Source: a virus. From it: a stretch of 20,427 nucleotides of DNA. The notes beneath the pieces were generated by a model. That model saw only the letters and a program-made list of their open reading frames with translations. It was not told where the DNA came from and did not search any database. Made by a program: the position numbers and the translations under genes. The stretch spans positions 1-20,427 of the IMG/VR virus record IMGVR_UViG_3300034093_005467; one strand, 5' to 3'. Of the stretch, positions 7,366-16,800 are shown in pieces; within the stretch, counting starts at the first letter, position 1, and each line of letters starts with the position of its first letter.

Positions 7366-8051
7366 CAGAATCCATACCTCTTCTTTGTAGCATTGTATAT
7401 TTGTATTATTTCTGCAGCTGATAAGACTCTATTATAATACATTGAAGGACCCATAATGCCATTTAAATTTGGTAATGCTGGAGAAGTAAAAAAATCTCCA
7501 AAAAATCCAAAATAATTTGTAGTACTTGATTGACCAAATGTTTGAGTAGTTGCAGATGTTTGATCTCTTCTATTGTTCAAATAAATATTAAAACCAGTAG
7601 TGCTAGAATAAGTAACTGCACCAAAATACCAAATTCCGGTTGATAATGTTGTTGTCCCAGCTATACTTGTAAAAGTTGGAGAAGAAAATGCAGAAGTATT
7701 TGAATGACTTGCAGTTAAATTAGCTGTTTTATTCATCCACATACAATGTCTCATCGAATTAGTTCCACAAATTAATGGCTGAAAAGTTGTTACATCATCT
7801 AAGTTAAACCAACAACATTTGCTGTAACTAGTGTTTGACACTGTTGCATCTGTACCAACACTTGTATTTTTATTAGTACCAAATGTTGCACCAATAGCTG
7901 AAATTTGTATTGCACTTGCGCCTGTGCTTGCAGTAAAATTTATTAAGTCAGTTATATTTGAACCAGAACCAGGGTAGCATCTTGTATTTGCTACATCCAT
8001 ATAAGCTACTAAACCATTCATGACTATTGATGGTGCGTGTCCAAGTGCCAT
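7365..8051 (-). CDS. LamG/concanavalin-like protein, cysteine-rich for this cluster
   Basis: A 228-residue protein with the usual frame: AYMDVANTRCYPGSGSN (16-32), a core tryptophan strand GIWYFGAVTYSS (139-150), NIYLNNRRD (155-163), and an ending YYNRVLSAAEIIQIYNATKK before RYGF. It is unusual in holding Cys at 25, 80, 81, 95 and 103, including a CCWF run where paralogues have an AW strand. The core is therefore more diverged than in the neighbouring copy at 6700-7365. It starts by TAATG coupling to the gene above. Confidence 0.82.
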   Translation of the reverse strand: MALGHAPSIVMNGLVAYMDVANTRCYPGSGSNITDLINFTASTGASAIQISAIGATFGTNKNTSVGTDATVSNTSYSKCCWFNLDDVTTFQPLICGTNSMRHCMWMNKTANLTASHSNTSAFSSPTFTSIAGTTTLSTGIWYFGAVTYSSTTGFNIYLNNRRDQTSATTQTFGQSSTTNYFGFFGDFFTSPALPNLNGIMGPSMYYNRVLSAAEIIQIYNATKKRYGF

Positions 8052-8719
8052 TATTGAATATCAAACCTTCCTCTAAAAGCACGATAATGTTCTCTTACTT
8101 GAGCTGCTGTTATTGCTTGCCCCATATTGAACCAAAGTTGTCCCATGGCTCCATCGCAACCTTCATAATCAAAAACTTTAGTGTCCGTTGCATTTGAATT
8201 ATTCCCAGATAAACCTGTAAAAGTAGTAAACAAACTACCATTGACATACATTGTTGCAGCTGTACCAGAACGAGTAAAAGCATAATGTCTCCATCTATCG
8301 TCTGTCATAGCTAAACCGCTTGTTGCAAAATCAACACTATGGTGTCTCATTTGTATTTCACCATTAGTTAAGCCATAAAAAGTTAAATTATTAGAATTCC
8401 ATTGAATAATTGTGCTATAAGCTGCTGCAGAAGGCTGTCTGTATATCATAATAAATGTATATTTATCACTACCTTCATTTCCAGTTTGCTCTATTCTTTG
8501 AGAAAATTGTTGTTTAGTAATTTGTTTTACATATTTAGAAATTCCTGAACCAGCAACTAAATTTGTAGCATCAGTCATTGTCCAATCTGAAAAACCTTTA
8601 TACTTTAAAGGATTATATAAAATTAGACCTGAGCCTGGATAACTTATTAAACTAGAAGGATCAAATAATGTATCAAAAGTGTCCCACCAAAATACACCAG
8701 GACCAGTTTGAGTTCCCAT
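8051..8719 (-). CDS. Divergent LamG/concanavalin-like protein, first of the six-gene run
   Basis: A 222-residue protein recognisable as LamG-like by SYPGSGLILYNPL (26-38), TFIMIYRQPSAAA, the core DDRWRHYAFTRSGTAATMYV, the NGS hairpin that follows, and a C-terminal AAQVREHYRAFRGRFDIQ in place of the usual EI.QNY.AT..RYG. It begins GPGVFWWDTFDTLFDPSSL, quite unlike the LDAAN consensus, so it is the outlier of the run. The ATG directly follows the TAA of the giant fibre (TAAATG), and GAGG in the giant's last codons can serve as ribosome-binding site. Position next to the giant suggests it is made together with that fibre (inference). Confidence 0.78.
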   Translation of the reverse strand: MGTQTGPGVFWWDTFDTLFDPSSLISYPGSGLILYNPLKYKGFSDWTMTDATNLVAGSGISKYVKQITKQQFSQRIEQTGNEGSDKYTFIMIYRQPSAAAYSTIIQWNSNNLTFYGLTNGEIQMRHHSVDFATSGLAMTDDRWRHYAFTRSGTAATMYVNGSLFTTFTGLSGNNSNATDTKVFDYEGCDGAMGQLWFNMGQAITAAQVREHYRAFRGRFDIQ

Positions 8720-11700
8720 TTACTGTGCCTCATATTCTGTGACTAGTTTAGGTATATCTTTTCTTTCAGCCCAAACACTATAATAACAATGTATATAGGA
8801 GTTATTATTCTCAGCTACAAAAACATTGTAATTTTCAATTTTTTCAACATAAAGCTGAGCGTATTTACCAATAGGAGTAAGGTGAACAGTGTAAGAATCT
8901 TCATGCACAAGTCCAACCCAGTGATCAGGAACTTCAATTATATTAGTTCCTTTTAATTCTCCACGAACATACACACCGTTTTCTGGGCCTTCTAAACTAC
9001 CATATCTTAGTTTTAATCCAGACTTTGTTGGGTGGTTGATTACGAAGCTTTTGTTTGTAGCAGAAAGTTCACCTAAGATTTCTAATTCAAATTGTGGATT
9101 GGAAAGACCAATACCAATTCTTGTTGTTGAGCCATTTATTGCGTTGACCCAAAGACCTGAAGTGTAACCAAGACCAGATGGAGCAAAGAATCCAACAGTA
9201 ATTGCTATACCACCTGTTGTATATTCAAATCCAGCAGCTCCCCCAAATGAAGAAGCGTTATTATATTGAATTTGTTTATTACTTCCACCAGGCGTACCAC
9301 TTCCCCCAACAGTTGAAGTTAAAGGGACCCAAGACATAACTCCAGCCATTGTAGATGATAATACTGAAGTTCCTGTTGCTGCTGGAGATGTTGTAGGCAG
9401 GGTATATGTAGTGTTGACACCAGCTTGAGCACTTACAAATGCAGTGCTTAATGAAGAATTGAATAGCTGTAAACGACCACCAATTGAAAGAGATTGGCCA
9501 ACACTTGCTCCACCTGTGACAATTAAAGCACCTGATGTAGAAGAAATAGAATTAGTGGTTGAAGTAACAGCCAACCCTGAAGTAGATAAAATTTCTGAAG
9601 ATGGGTTAAAGAATAAAGTTAAATCTTGAGATACTGCAATTCCACCTGAACCAGAAACAGTGCTTGATGGTCTTGTAAATAATAATGTGTGACTTAAGTT
9701 TTCAGATCCAATTGCAACTTGAATGTTATTACTAGTAGTGGCTAATCCAGTTACATTACCAGTAAGGTTACCAGAAACATTACCTGTGACGTTACCTTGA
9801 ACATTTCCAGTTACCGTTCCAGAAACATTACCAGTGACGTTGCCTTGTACGTTTCCAGTTACTGTACCTGATACGTTACCTGTAATATTACCTTGGACAT
9901 TACCTGTAACAGAACCTGAAAGATTGCCTGTAACATTTCCCGATACGGTTCCTGTTACATTACCTGAGAAACCTCCAGCAGTTATAACACCTGTACTAGC
10001 TAAGACAGTGACACCACTAACAATAGATTGACCAATTCCAACAGTTACTTGAGCGGAAGTTGTTGGAACTACTGTAATAGCGTGAGCAGTTGCTGCAGAA
10101 GCAATACTAACGTGAGTGCTTCCAGCAGTTATTGCAATACCAACTACATTTCCAGTAAGATTTCCTGACACACCACCTGTAACATTTCCAGAAACATTAC
10201 CAGTCATGTTTCCAGTTACATTTCCTGATACTCCACCTGTAACATTACCTGAAACGTTTCCTGTTAAGTTTCCAGTAACGTTACCTGATACTCCGCCAGT
10301 AACATTGCCTGAAACATTACCTGTGACATTACCAGTTACATTTCCAGAAACGCCTCCTGTAACATTGCCTGAAACATTACCTAAAATTGCTGAACTAAAT
10401 GTTTTTGAACCAGCTATTGTTTGAGCGCCTGTTGTAATAACACCTCTTGCAGTAGCACTGGCATCTGGTAAATTAAATGTATGGGTTGATGTTGCAGAAG
10501 AAATTGCAAAATCAGTGCCAGTTGTACCAGTTTGAAAAGATTGAGATGCAGCAGTAAGAGTATTAAGAGTAGTAATTCCACCTGCAGGAGCGCCAGTTTG
10601 ATCATCTTCCCAAGATAATGTAACTACACCGCCGGAAGCAGCTGAGGCAGCTAATACTTGCCCTGCATTAGGAGTATCTATTGGTAAAACATAAATAAGA
10701 CTTGCTCCAGAAGCTCCAGCTCTGAATCCTAAGGTATTTGCATTACTCGTATTATAGAAAATTACTGAGCTTCCAATAGAAACATTTTTCCATACTAAGC
10801 TGCTTTCACCTAAATCATAAGTATTAGTAGCTATTGGATCTACGTCGGTGTCTACTCTTCCTATAAATGAAATAGAATCTGTAGTTGCATTACCAAAGTC
10901 AATTGTAGAACCATTTACTGCTAAATTTCCAGCAATTGTCACATCACCTGTTGTGACTATTGCTCTTGTTCTTACAACATCAAAATATCCTGTGCCTGTT
11001 ACTCCGATTCCACCTCTTACTTGAAGAGCTCCTGTAGTTGTACTACTTGAATCAAGACCAGATGTAACTGCTAAGCCAGGTGTGTGAAGATAATCAGTAG
11101 ATGGGTTATAAAGTAAAGTTCCATTTGCTGAAACTGCAGAACCCGCTGACAACTGAGCCGGAGTTACCAATAATGGATGAAAAACGTTTGGATTACCTAG
11201 TATATTTACATAAATATTATTAGCAGTAGTTGCTAGACCAGATCCTGATGAAGATGCGAGAGGCACCCAGCTCATTACACCAGCAATTGTAGAAGATAAA
11301 ACTGAAGTTCCAGCAGAAGACTGAGGAGTGTTTACTGGAAGAGTGTAAGTTGTGTTTGCTGTTGCTCCGCTTACAAATGCAGTGTAATTTGATGCACTAA
11401 ACATTTGTAAACTTCCACGTATTGAAACAGATTGCCCAACTCCAACACCACCCACAACATTAAGGGCTCCAGTTGTAGAAGAAATTGAATTTAATGCGGA
11501 AGTAACAGCTAATCCAGAAACTGATAAAATTTCAGTGCTTGGATTAAAGAACAGTGTTAGGTCATTTGAAACTGCTATGCCACCTGAGCCTGAAACTGTA
11601 CTTGTTGGTCTTGTAAATAGTAAAGTATGACTTAAGTTTTCTGCGCCAATTGCAACTTGAATGTTATTACTAGTGGTAGCTAAGCCTGTTACATTTCCGG

Positions 11701-13498
11701 TCAAATTTCCAGAAACATTACCAGTGACGTTACCTTGAACATTTCCAGTGACTGTCCCTGATACGTTACCTGTCACATTGCCTTGAACGTTTCCAGTAAC
11801 TGTACCAGAAACATTGCCAGTAACATTGCCTTGAACATTGCCTGTTACAGTTCCAGATACATTTCCAGTAACATTACCTACGAATGATCCATATGCGATA
11901 CTGTGTGAAAGCCTAACACCACTGATACTAGCACCAATGCCAGATACCCATAAACTTCCACCAATACCGACTCCACCTGAAACAACTAAAGCTCCCGTAG
12001 ACGAAGATATCGATGTAGTTGTATGAGTTACAGATACTTTTGCAGCTGTCGTATCATTTTTGAAAGTTGAAGACCCTACTACAGATGAACCCGTTGAAGC
12101 ATAATAGGCAATCTCAAATTCTCCACCTGGTTGTACGCCCGTTCCTCCTCCCCCTGATCCACCTGAAATCGTCGTCCATGATAAGGTTGCAGATCCGTTG
12201 GTTGTTAAAGCTTGACCATTTGAACCATCTGTTGCTGGAAGAGTATATGTTACGTTAGTTGAAGCATTTGATTTTAGTGCTGTGTAGAAAGTATCTGCAG
12301 AATTATAAAGCTGTATAGAGTTAGCAGATTTAATTTGAAAAGTATTACTTCCCGGAGCACTTATATTATCAAATAAGAAACTGATAGCACTTGCACCATT
12401 TGTAGTTGCAAAAGCTGATGAACCCCTTACATGAAATTTATAAGCTGGATTTGTATGTCCTAAGCCTACAAGTCCACCAAATTCATTTATAAAAACATTT
12501 CCTGAAACATTAGCTCTTAATAAAGGAATACCAGAAATATCATTAACTGCCCAAATATAGCCAGTAGATAAATTGGGGCTGATTGAAAATAATTGTCCTT
12601 GTGAGCCTTCAAATACTATAGAATTGTCTTCCAAAACTGATAGAAAAATTGGGTCACCAGTTTGACCAATCATAGCCATTGTCGGCACTGTGGTGATACC
12701 AGTAGTGCCAAATGATGCTTGATTAAATGAGAGCCTACCACTAATACCCACGCCACCAGCAACTTGAAGCGCTCCTGAAGATGTGCCAAATGATGCAGTT
12801 GTATGGCTGATTTTTACTTGCCCTGATGCAGTGTTGTTAATTAATGTGGACGAGCCTTGAACTGTGGCACCTGCTGCAGCAAAATACGCTACGTCATAAA
12901 GAGCACCTGTATATACTTCAGATGATCCTGATCCACTAGAAGCTAAAGGCACCCAACTCATCACACCAGCAATTGTTGATGACAATACTGATGTTCCTAC
13001 AGAAGACTGTGGAGAGTTTGTTGGTAAGGTATAAGTGGTTGAAGCAGCTGCTGCTCCTGCTCTAAATGCAGTAAAAAGTGCATTTGATGGGTTGTAAAAG
13101 AATAATGTTTGACCTATAGAAGCATTAGAGCTTACTGCCAAACCACCCTGAATTTTAATTGCGCCAGATAATAATGACGTTGATTGTGTAGTAGAAGCAA
13201 TATTGACTTCACCAGAAAAAGCACCTGAAGTGGCAAACAATCTCCATCTCGCTGTATCTTTTCCTAGATCATATCCATTAGTACCAGGTATGAGGGCATC
13301 AGTACCACTATTATCGGTAAATGTTGCTAATGTTGTTGCTCCACCTGGAGCAGAACCAGGAGAAAAAGAACCAGAATAACCTACTATGGAAATTGTGTTC
13401 TGAGCATCACCCTTAATAGAAATCGACTGTGCTGATACAGCACTATCGTTCCAATATATCTGACCTGTACTAGGGTCTATGATGACATCAGTAGGCAT
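8720..13498 (-). CDS. Giant tail-fibre/adhesin protein with three tetrapeptide arrays and EGPE terminal domain
   Basis: A 1592-residue protein with no recognised enzyme. It opens MPTDVIIDPSTGQIYWND, a fibre-type start. Modules in order: YDLG...RW motif (76-86); six copies of a [ST]GA[LI].[VI].GG motif (near 112, 242, 501, 671, 822 and 1243-1250); a module shared with the 375-residue neighbour (276-445); tetrapeptide arrays at 540-605, 1039-1120 and 1178-1251; a duplicated 144-residue module after arrays one and three (606-749 and 1252-1395); a GDVTIAGNLAVNGS module with YDLGESSLVW (about 850-895). The C-terminal domain (1482-1592) has HPTKSGLKLRYGSLEGPENG, shared with two other fibres here. 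Recurrent SVLSST(I/M)AGVMSWVPL segments are typical of phage fibre linkers. The start follows the upstream stop by six bases. Likely a long trimeric fibre (inference). Confidence 0.85.
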   Translation of the reverse strand: MPTDVIIDPSTGQIYWNDSAVSAQSISIKGDAQNTISIVGYSGSFSPGSAPGGATTLATFTDNSGTDALIPGTNGYDLGKDTARWRLFATSGAFSGEVNIASTTQSTSLLSGAIKIQGGLAVSSNASIGQTLFFYNPSNALFTAFRAGAAAASTTYTLPTNSPQSSVGTSVLSSTIAGVMSWVPLASSGSGSSEVYTGALYDVAYFAAAGATVQGSSTLINNTASGQVKISHTTASFGTSSGALQVAGGVGISGRLSFNQASFGTTGITTVPTMAMIGQTGDPIFLSVLEDNSIVFEGSQGQLFSISPNLSTGYIWAVNDISGIPLLRANVSGNVFINEFGGLVGLGHTNPAYKFHVRGSSAFATTNGASAISFLFDNISAPGSNTFQIKSANSIQLYNSADTFYTALKSNASTNVTYTLPATDGSNGQALTTNGSATLSWTTISGGSGGGGTGVQPGGEFEIAYYASTGSSVVGSSTFKNDTTAAKVSVTHTTTSISSSTGALVVSGGVGIGGSLWVSGIGASISGVRLSHSIAYGSFVGNVTGNVSGTVTGNVQGNVTGNVSGTVTGNVQGNVTGNVSGTVTGNVQGNVTGNVSGNLTGNVTGLATTSNNIQVAIGAENLSHTLLFTRPTSTVSGSGGIAVSNDLTLFFNPSTEILSVSGLAVTSALNSISSTTGALNVVGGVGVGQSVSIRGSLQMFSASNYTAFVSGATANTTYTLPVNTPQSSAGTSVLSSTIAGVMSWVPLASSSGSGLATTANNIYVNILGNPNVFHPLLVTPAQLSAGSAVSANGTLLYNPSTDYLHTPGLAVTSGLDSSSTTTGALQVRGGIGVTGTGYFDVVRTRAIVTTGDVTIAGNLAVNGSTIDFGNATTDSISFIGRVDTDVDPIATNTYDLGESSLVWKNVSIGSSVIFYNTSNANTLGFRAGASGASLIYVLPIDTPNAGQVLAASAASGGVVTLSWEDDQTGAPAGGITTLNTLTAASQSFQTGTTGTDFAISSATSTHTFNLPDASATARGVITTGAQTIAGSKTFSSAILGNVSGNVTGGVSGNVTGNVTGNVSGNVTGGVSGNVTGNLTGNVSGNVTGGVSGNVTGNMTGNVSGNVTGGVSGNLTGNVVGIAITAGSTHVSIASAATAHAITVVPTTSAQVTVGIGQSIVSGVTVLASTGVITAGGFSGNVTGTVSGNVTGNLSGSVTGNVQGNITGNVSGTVTGNVQGNVTGNVSGTVTGNVQGNVTGNVSGNLTGNVTGLATTSNNIQVAIGSENLSHTLLFTRPSSTVSGSGGIAVSQDLTLFFNPSSEILSTSGLAVTSTTNSISSTSGALIVTGGASVGQSLSIGGRLQLFNSSLSTAFVSAQAGVNTTYTLPTTSPAATGTSVLSSTMAGVMSWVPLTSTVGGSGTPGGSNKQIQYNNASSFGGAAGFEYTTGGIAITVGFFAPSGLGYTSGLWVNAINGSTTRIGIGLSNPQFELEILGELSATNKSFVINHPTKSGLKLRYGSLEGPENGVYVRGELKGTNIIEVPDHWVGLVHEDSYTVHLTPIGKYAQLYVEKIENYNVFVAENNNSYIHCYYSVWAERKDIPKLVTEYEAQ
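9314..9745 (-). repeat. Fibre module copy 2 (144 residues) of the 1592-residue protein
   Basis: Begins LATTSNNIQVAIGSENLSHT and ends GVMSWVPLTS. It has the same length as the copy at 11252-11683 and is closely similar at protein level, especially over the first 60 residues. It directly follows array three. Array plus module has thus been duplicated as a unit within one gene. Confidence 0.85.
9746..9967 (-). repeat. Tetrapeptide array 3 of the 1592-residue protein (18 units)
   Basis: Eighteen four-residue units plus a closing TG. It opens with the header SGNV-TGTV-SGNV-TGNL-SGSV-TGNV, also used in the 1672-residue fibre, then passes into the Gln-containing pattern QGN(V/I)-TGNV-SGTV-TGNV found only in this protein. 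The 16-residue (48-nt) super-repeat links it to array 1 of the same gene. Confidence 0.9.
10139..10384 (-). repeat. Tetrapeptide array 2 of the 1592-residue protein (20 units)
   Basis: Twenty units plus a final VG. The super-repeat is five units: SGNV-TGGV-SGNV-TGN(V/L/M)-TGNV (20 residues, 60 nt), repeated about four times. It lacks the Gln units of arrays 1 and 3, so it is a different array type within the same protein. Confidence 0.9.
11252..11683 (-). repeat. Fibre module copy 1 (144 residues) of the 1592-residue protein
   Basis: Begins LATTSNNIQVAIGAENLSHT and ends GVMSWVPLAS, directly after array one. It is the partner of 9314-9745, with the same 432-nt length and no visible indel over the first 90 residues. 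Confidence 0.85.
11684..11881 (-). repeat. Tetrapeptide array 1 of the 1592-residue protein (16 units)
   Basis: Sixteen units plus TG. The core is three copies of the 16-residue super-repeat TGNV-SGTV-TGNV-QGNV, followed by the closing TGNV-SGNL-TGNV-TG shared with array three. Synonymous codons differ between copies, so the DNA repeat is less regular than the protein repeat. Confidence 0.9.
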
Positions 13499-13504
13499 TT
13501 ACTA

Positions 13505-13762
13505 TTATTCCTTGACCATAATGGCATCTAATGTAGTGAGTAATAATTCAATTATTGCTATTCTGGTATCTTTACCACTCAATCCAATGTCTGAAAAGTC
13601 TGAGCCATTAATATGAAACGTTTTTCTTTCTAAAACATTTAAATCATAATCAAACAAAGAATAAATAAATCTAATCCCTGATTCAATATTTATGTTGCCT
13701 TCTTCAATTTCAAGCCATTTTATATTTAAGTTTGATGCTTTTAAAATTCTGAACTTGTGCAT
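13505..13762 (-). CDS. Small protein of unknown function between the two giant fibres
   Basis: An 85-residue protein I do not recognise. It begins MHKFRILKASNLNIKWLEIE and ends with a probable helix, DTRIAIIELLLTTLDAIMVK, that is hydrophobic on one face. It is acidic to neutral, with no Cys, signal peptide or membrane segment, and unlike its neighbours it is not Gly/Ser/Thr-rich. It sits after the hairpin that follows the first giant, and its stop is six bases before the second giant's start. AAGGA within its last codons can serve as the ribosome-binding site for that giant. A fibre assembly factor or chaperone is a reasonable guess from position alone, with no sequence support. Confidence 0.7.
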   Translation of the reverse strand: MHKFRILKASNLNIKWLEIEEGNINIESGIRFIYSLFDYDLNVLERKTFHINGSDFSDIGLSGKDTRIAIIELLLTTLDAIMVKE

Positions 13763-13789
13763 AATTTTTCCACTTATTAATAATAATAT

Positions 13790-13819
13790 TCAGAAGGCAA
13801 ACTAATGCTTGCCTTCTGA
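13790..13819 (-). terminator. Intergenic hairpin, possible terminator or RNA processing/stability element
   Basis: TCAGAAGGCAA and TTGCCTTCTGA form a perfect 11-bp stem around an eight-base loop, 19 bases after the TAG of the 1672-residue gene. The stretch after it on the minus strand is AATATTATTATTAAT, AT-rich but without an unbroken T run, so a classical rho-independent terminator is only moderately supported. It occupies the largest gap in the window (76 bases) and is the only strong hairpin seen between genes. It may separate expression of the two giants. Confidence 0.55.
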
Positions 13820-13838
13820 TATCTCATGCACATTGATA

Positions 13839-16800
13839 CTAATCTTGTTCAATATCTAAATGTGCATCTTTTCTTGAACCGTGAACTATATAGTCAACCT
13901 TGATTGATTTAAATTTCTTAGTAAATGGATTACCAGTTGCTGATATTATAAAGGAACTAGGAGCTTTTTCTAAGATTTGAACTCCATAGTTACCCCATGA
14001 TGTAAGATGAATTGAATATTCTTGATTTACAAGTTTTGTCCAGTATTCAGGAAGTTCTACTATGATATTTCCCTTACCTTCAACTGTTCCTCTATGATAT
14101 ACACCATGTTCAGGTCCTTCAAGAACACCGTATACAAGTCTCTTGCCTTCTTTTGTAGGGTGTGGAATATCAAAGCTCTTAGTTGTAGCTCTTAAGTTTC
14201 CATTTGCATCAACAGAGAATTTTGAAGTTGCTGTTGAATTGATACCCCTTATAAAGAAGTCACTTGTAGAGTTGTCATCTCCAGAAACAGTCTGAATTGT
14301 TAAATATGAACTATTTGTAATTGCAGAAGTTGCTGTAAGAGTCAAACCAGCTCCACTACCAACAATATTGTTGAGAGTTAATGTATCTGTTGAAGCATTA
14401 TAAGCTAAGTTTGTATCTGTAGAAACTGCAACACCAGCACCAGTTGCTAATGAAGATAACAATATATAGTTAGTAGTTGCGAGAGTTGAACCAACATTCA
14501 AGTTTTGAGCTGTTGTAGCTGTACCACTAACGTTTCCAGTAAGGTTACCTGATACGTTACCAGTTACGTTACCTGAATGGTTACCAGTGAGGTTTCCTGA
14601 TACGTTTCCAGTTACGTTGCCAGAAACAGTTCCTGTTACATTACCTGTTACATTGCCAGAAACACCACCAGTAAGGTTTCCAGATACGTTTCCAGTTACG
14701 TTACCTGAAACAGTTCCTGTTACATTACCTGTTACATTTCCTGATACACCACCTGTAAGGTTTCCAGATACATTACCTGTTACGTTACCTGATACAGTTC
14801 CTGTTACATTACCAGTAACGTTACCAGAAACACCACCAGTTAGGTTACCTGATACGTTTCCAGTTACGTTACCTGAATGGTTACCTGTAATGGAGCCCGA
14901 TACATTTCCAGTTACGTTACCGGATACAGTACCTGTGACGTTGCCTGAGAATCCAGTTGCTATTACAACTCCAGAGCTAGGAACAAATTTGAACGCTGTT
15001 GCAACAGATACTCCTGCTCCTACTAAGCTAGTTCCAAAAGGACTAAAGGTAACAAAGTTTTCAGAGGAAGTAGTAGCAAGAATTTGTGTAACGCCACTAG
15101 CAGTGGTAGCAATTCCTGTTACGTTTCCAGTTACATTTCCAGAAACATTTCCTGTAAGGTTACCTGATACACCACCTGTAAGGTTTCCTGAAACGTTACC
15201 TGTTACATTTCCTGAAACAGTTCCTGTTACATTTCCAGTTACGTTACCTGATACACCACCTGTAAGGTTTCCTGAAACATTTCCAGTTACATTTCCTGAA
15301 ACAGTTCCAGTCACGTTTCCAGTCACATTACCTGATACACCACCTGTGACATTTCCTGAAACATTACCTGTCACATTACCTGAATGGTTACCTGTAATTG
15401 AACCCGATACATTACCAGTTACGTTTCCTGAAACAGTTCCAGTCACATTACCAGAGAATCCAGTAGCTATTACAACTCCAGAACTAGGAACAAATTTGAA
15501 CGCTGTTGCAACAGATACTCCAGCTCCTACTAAACTAGTTCCAAAAGGGCTAAAGGTAACAAAGTTCTCAGAAGAAGTTGTAGCAAGGAGCTGTGTAACG
15601 CCACTAGCAGTAGTTGCAATTCCAGTAACATTACCTGTTACATTTCCAGAAACGTTACCTGTAAGGTTACCTGATACGTTACCAGTTAGATTACCTGATA
15701 CGTTACCAGTTACGTTGCCTGATACAGTTCCTGTGATATTACCAGTAACATTTCCTGATACACCACCTGTTAGGTTACCTGATACATTACCAGTTACGTT
15801 ACCTGAAACAGTTCCTGTTATGTTTCCAGTTACATTTCCAGATACACCGCCCGTAACATTACCTGATACGTTTCCTGTAAGGTTTCCTGATACGTTGCCA
15901 GTTACATTGCCAGAAACGGTGCCTGTAACATTTCCAGTAACATTACCTGAAACACCACCAGTGACATTTCCAGAAACGTTACCTGTAAGGTTTCCTGATA
16001 CGTTACCAGTTACGCTTCCTGAAACATTTCCAGTAACATTACCGGATACAGTTCCTGTGACGTTACCTGATATACTAGAATTTATTGTCCCAACTGTTCC
16101 AGTATAAACGTTAGAACCAGCTACAGTTGTTGCATTTGGGATAAATTTGAATCTACCATCAGTGTCAGAGAATCCAAAGAATCCAGTAGTAGCAGTACCA
16201 GCATTGGACCATCTAAATTCAATACCTCTATCTTGGTTATTATCAGCTGTAGAGTGTGTCCCTCCAACGCCTGATCCAACCACAATAACAGGATCAACAA
16301 TTGTAGAAACAGTTGAGTCAACTGTAAGTGTTGTTCCTTGAACAGTTAAGTTTCCTGTAATAACTACGTTATCAGCAATATCAACTTGACCACCACTTGA
16401 ATCTAATATAAGGTTGCCAGTAGATGTTGAAACTGTTCTCGCAGCGCTTCCTACGGTAACAGAGTTTACAGTTATATTACCAGTACCCATTGACAAAGCA
16501 TTTGTACTAGGATTGATAGTAAATGTGGCATCAGAAGAAACTGCAACTCCAGCACCTGTAGGGGTAGGAGACATCAAGATGTAATGGGTAGTACTTTCTG
16601 CAGCATTATTTACAACCATGTTAGCTGCTGTGGTTGCTATACCTGAAATTGTACCAGTGAATGCTCCATTAAAGTTTGTTGAATATAAGATATTGCCTGT
16701 AGGGTCATAATACAAAGTGTTGTCTGTTGATAACGCAAGACCTGAACCAGCTTGAGCTCTGACAAATGGGAGGAAATGGTTACCTGTTGCAGTATCTGCT

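Noticed and set aside
4583-8719. Diversity-generating retroelement acting on the LamG genes
   Set aside because: No reverse transcriptase, template repeat or adenine-biased variable region is seen in the window.
9834-10424. Plus-strand open frames opposite the arrays of the second giant
   Set aside because: Same cause: repeat-driven absence of stops on the antisense strand.
13839-14183. Peptidase S74 (intramolecular chaperone) domain at the fibre C-termini
   Set aside because: The position fits, but the EGPE-containing sequence does not show the S74 pattern that I know, so I left the domain unnamed.
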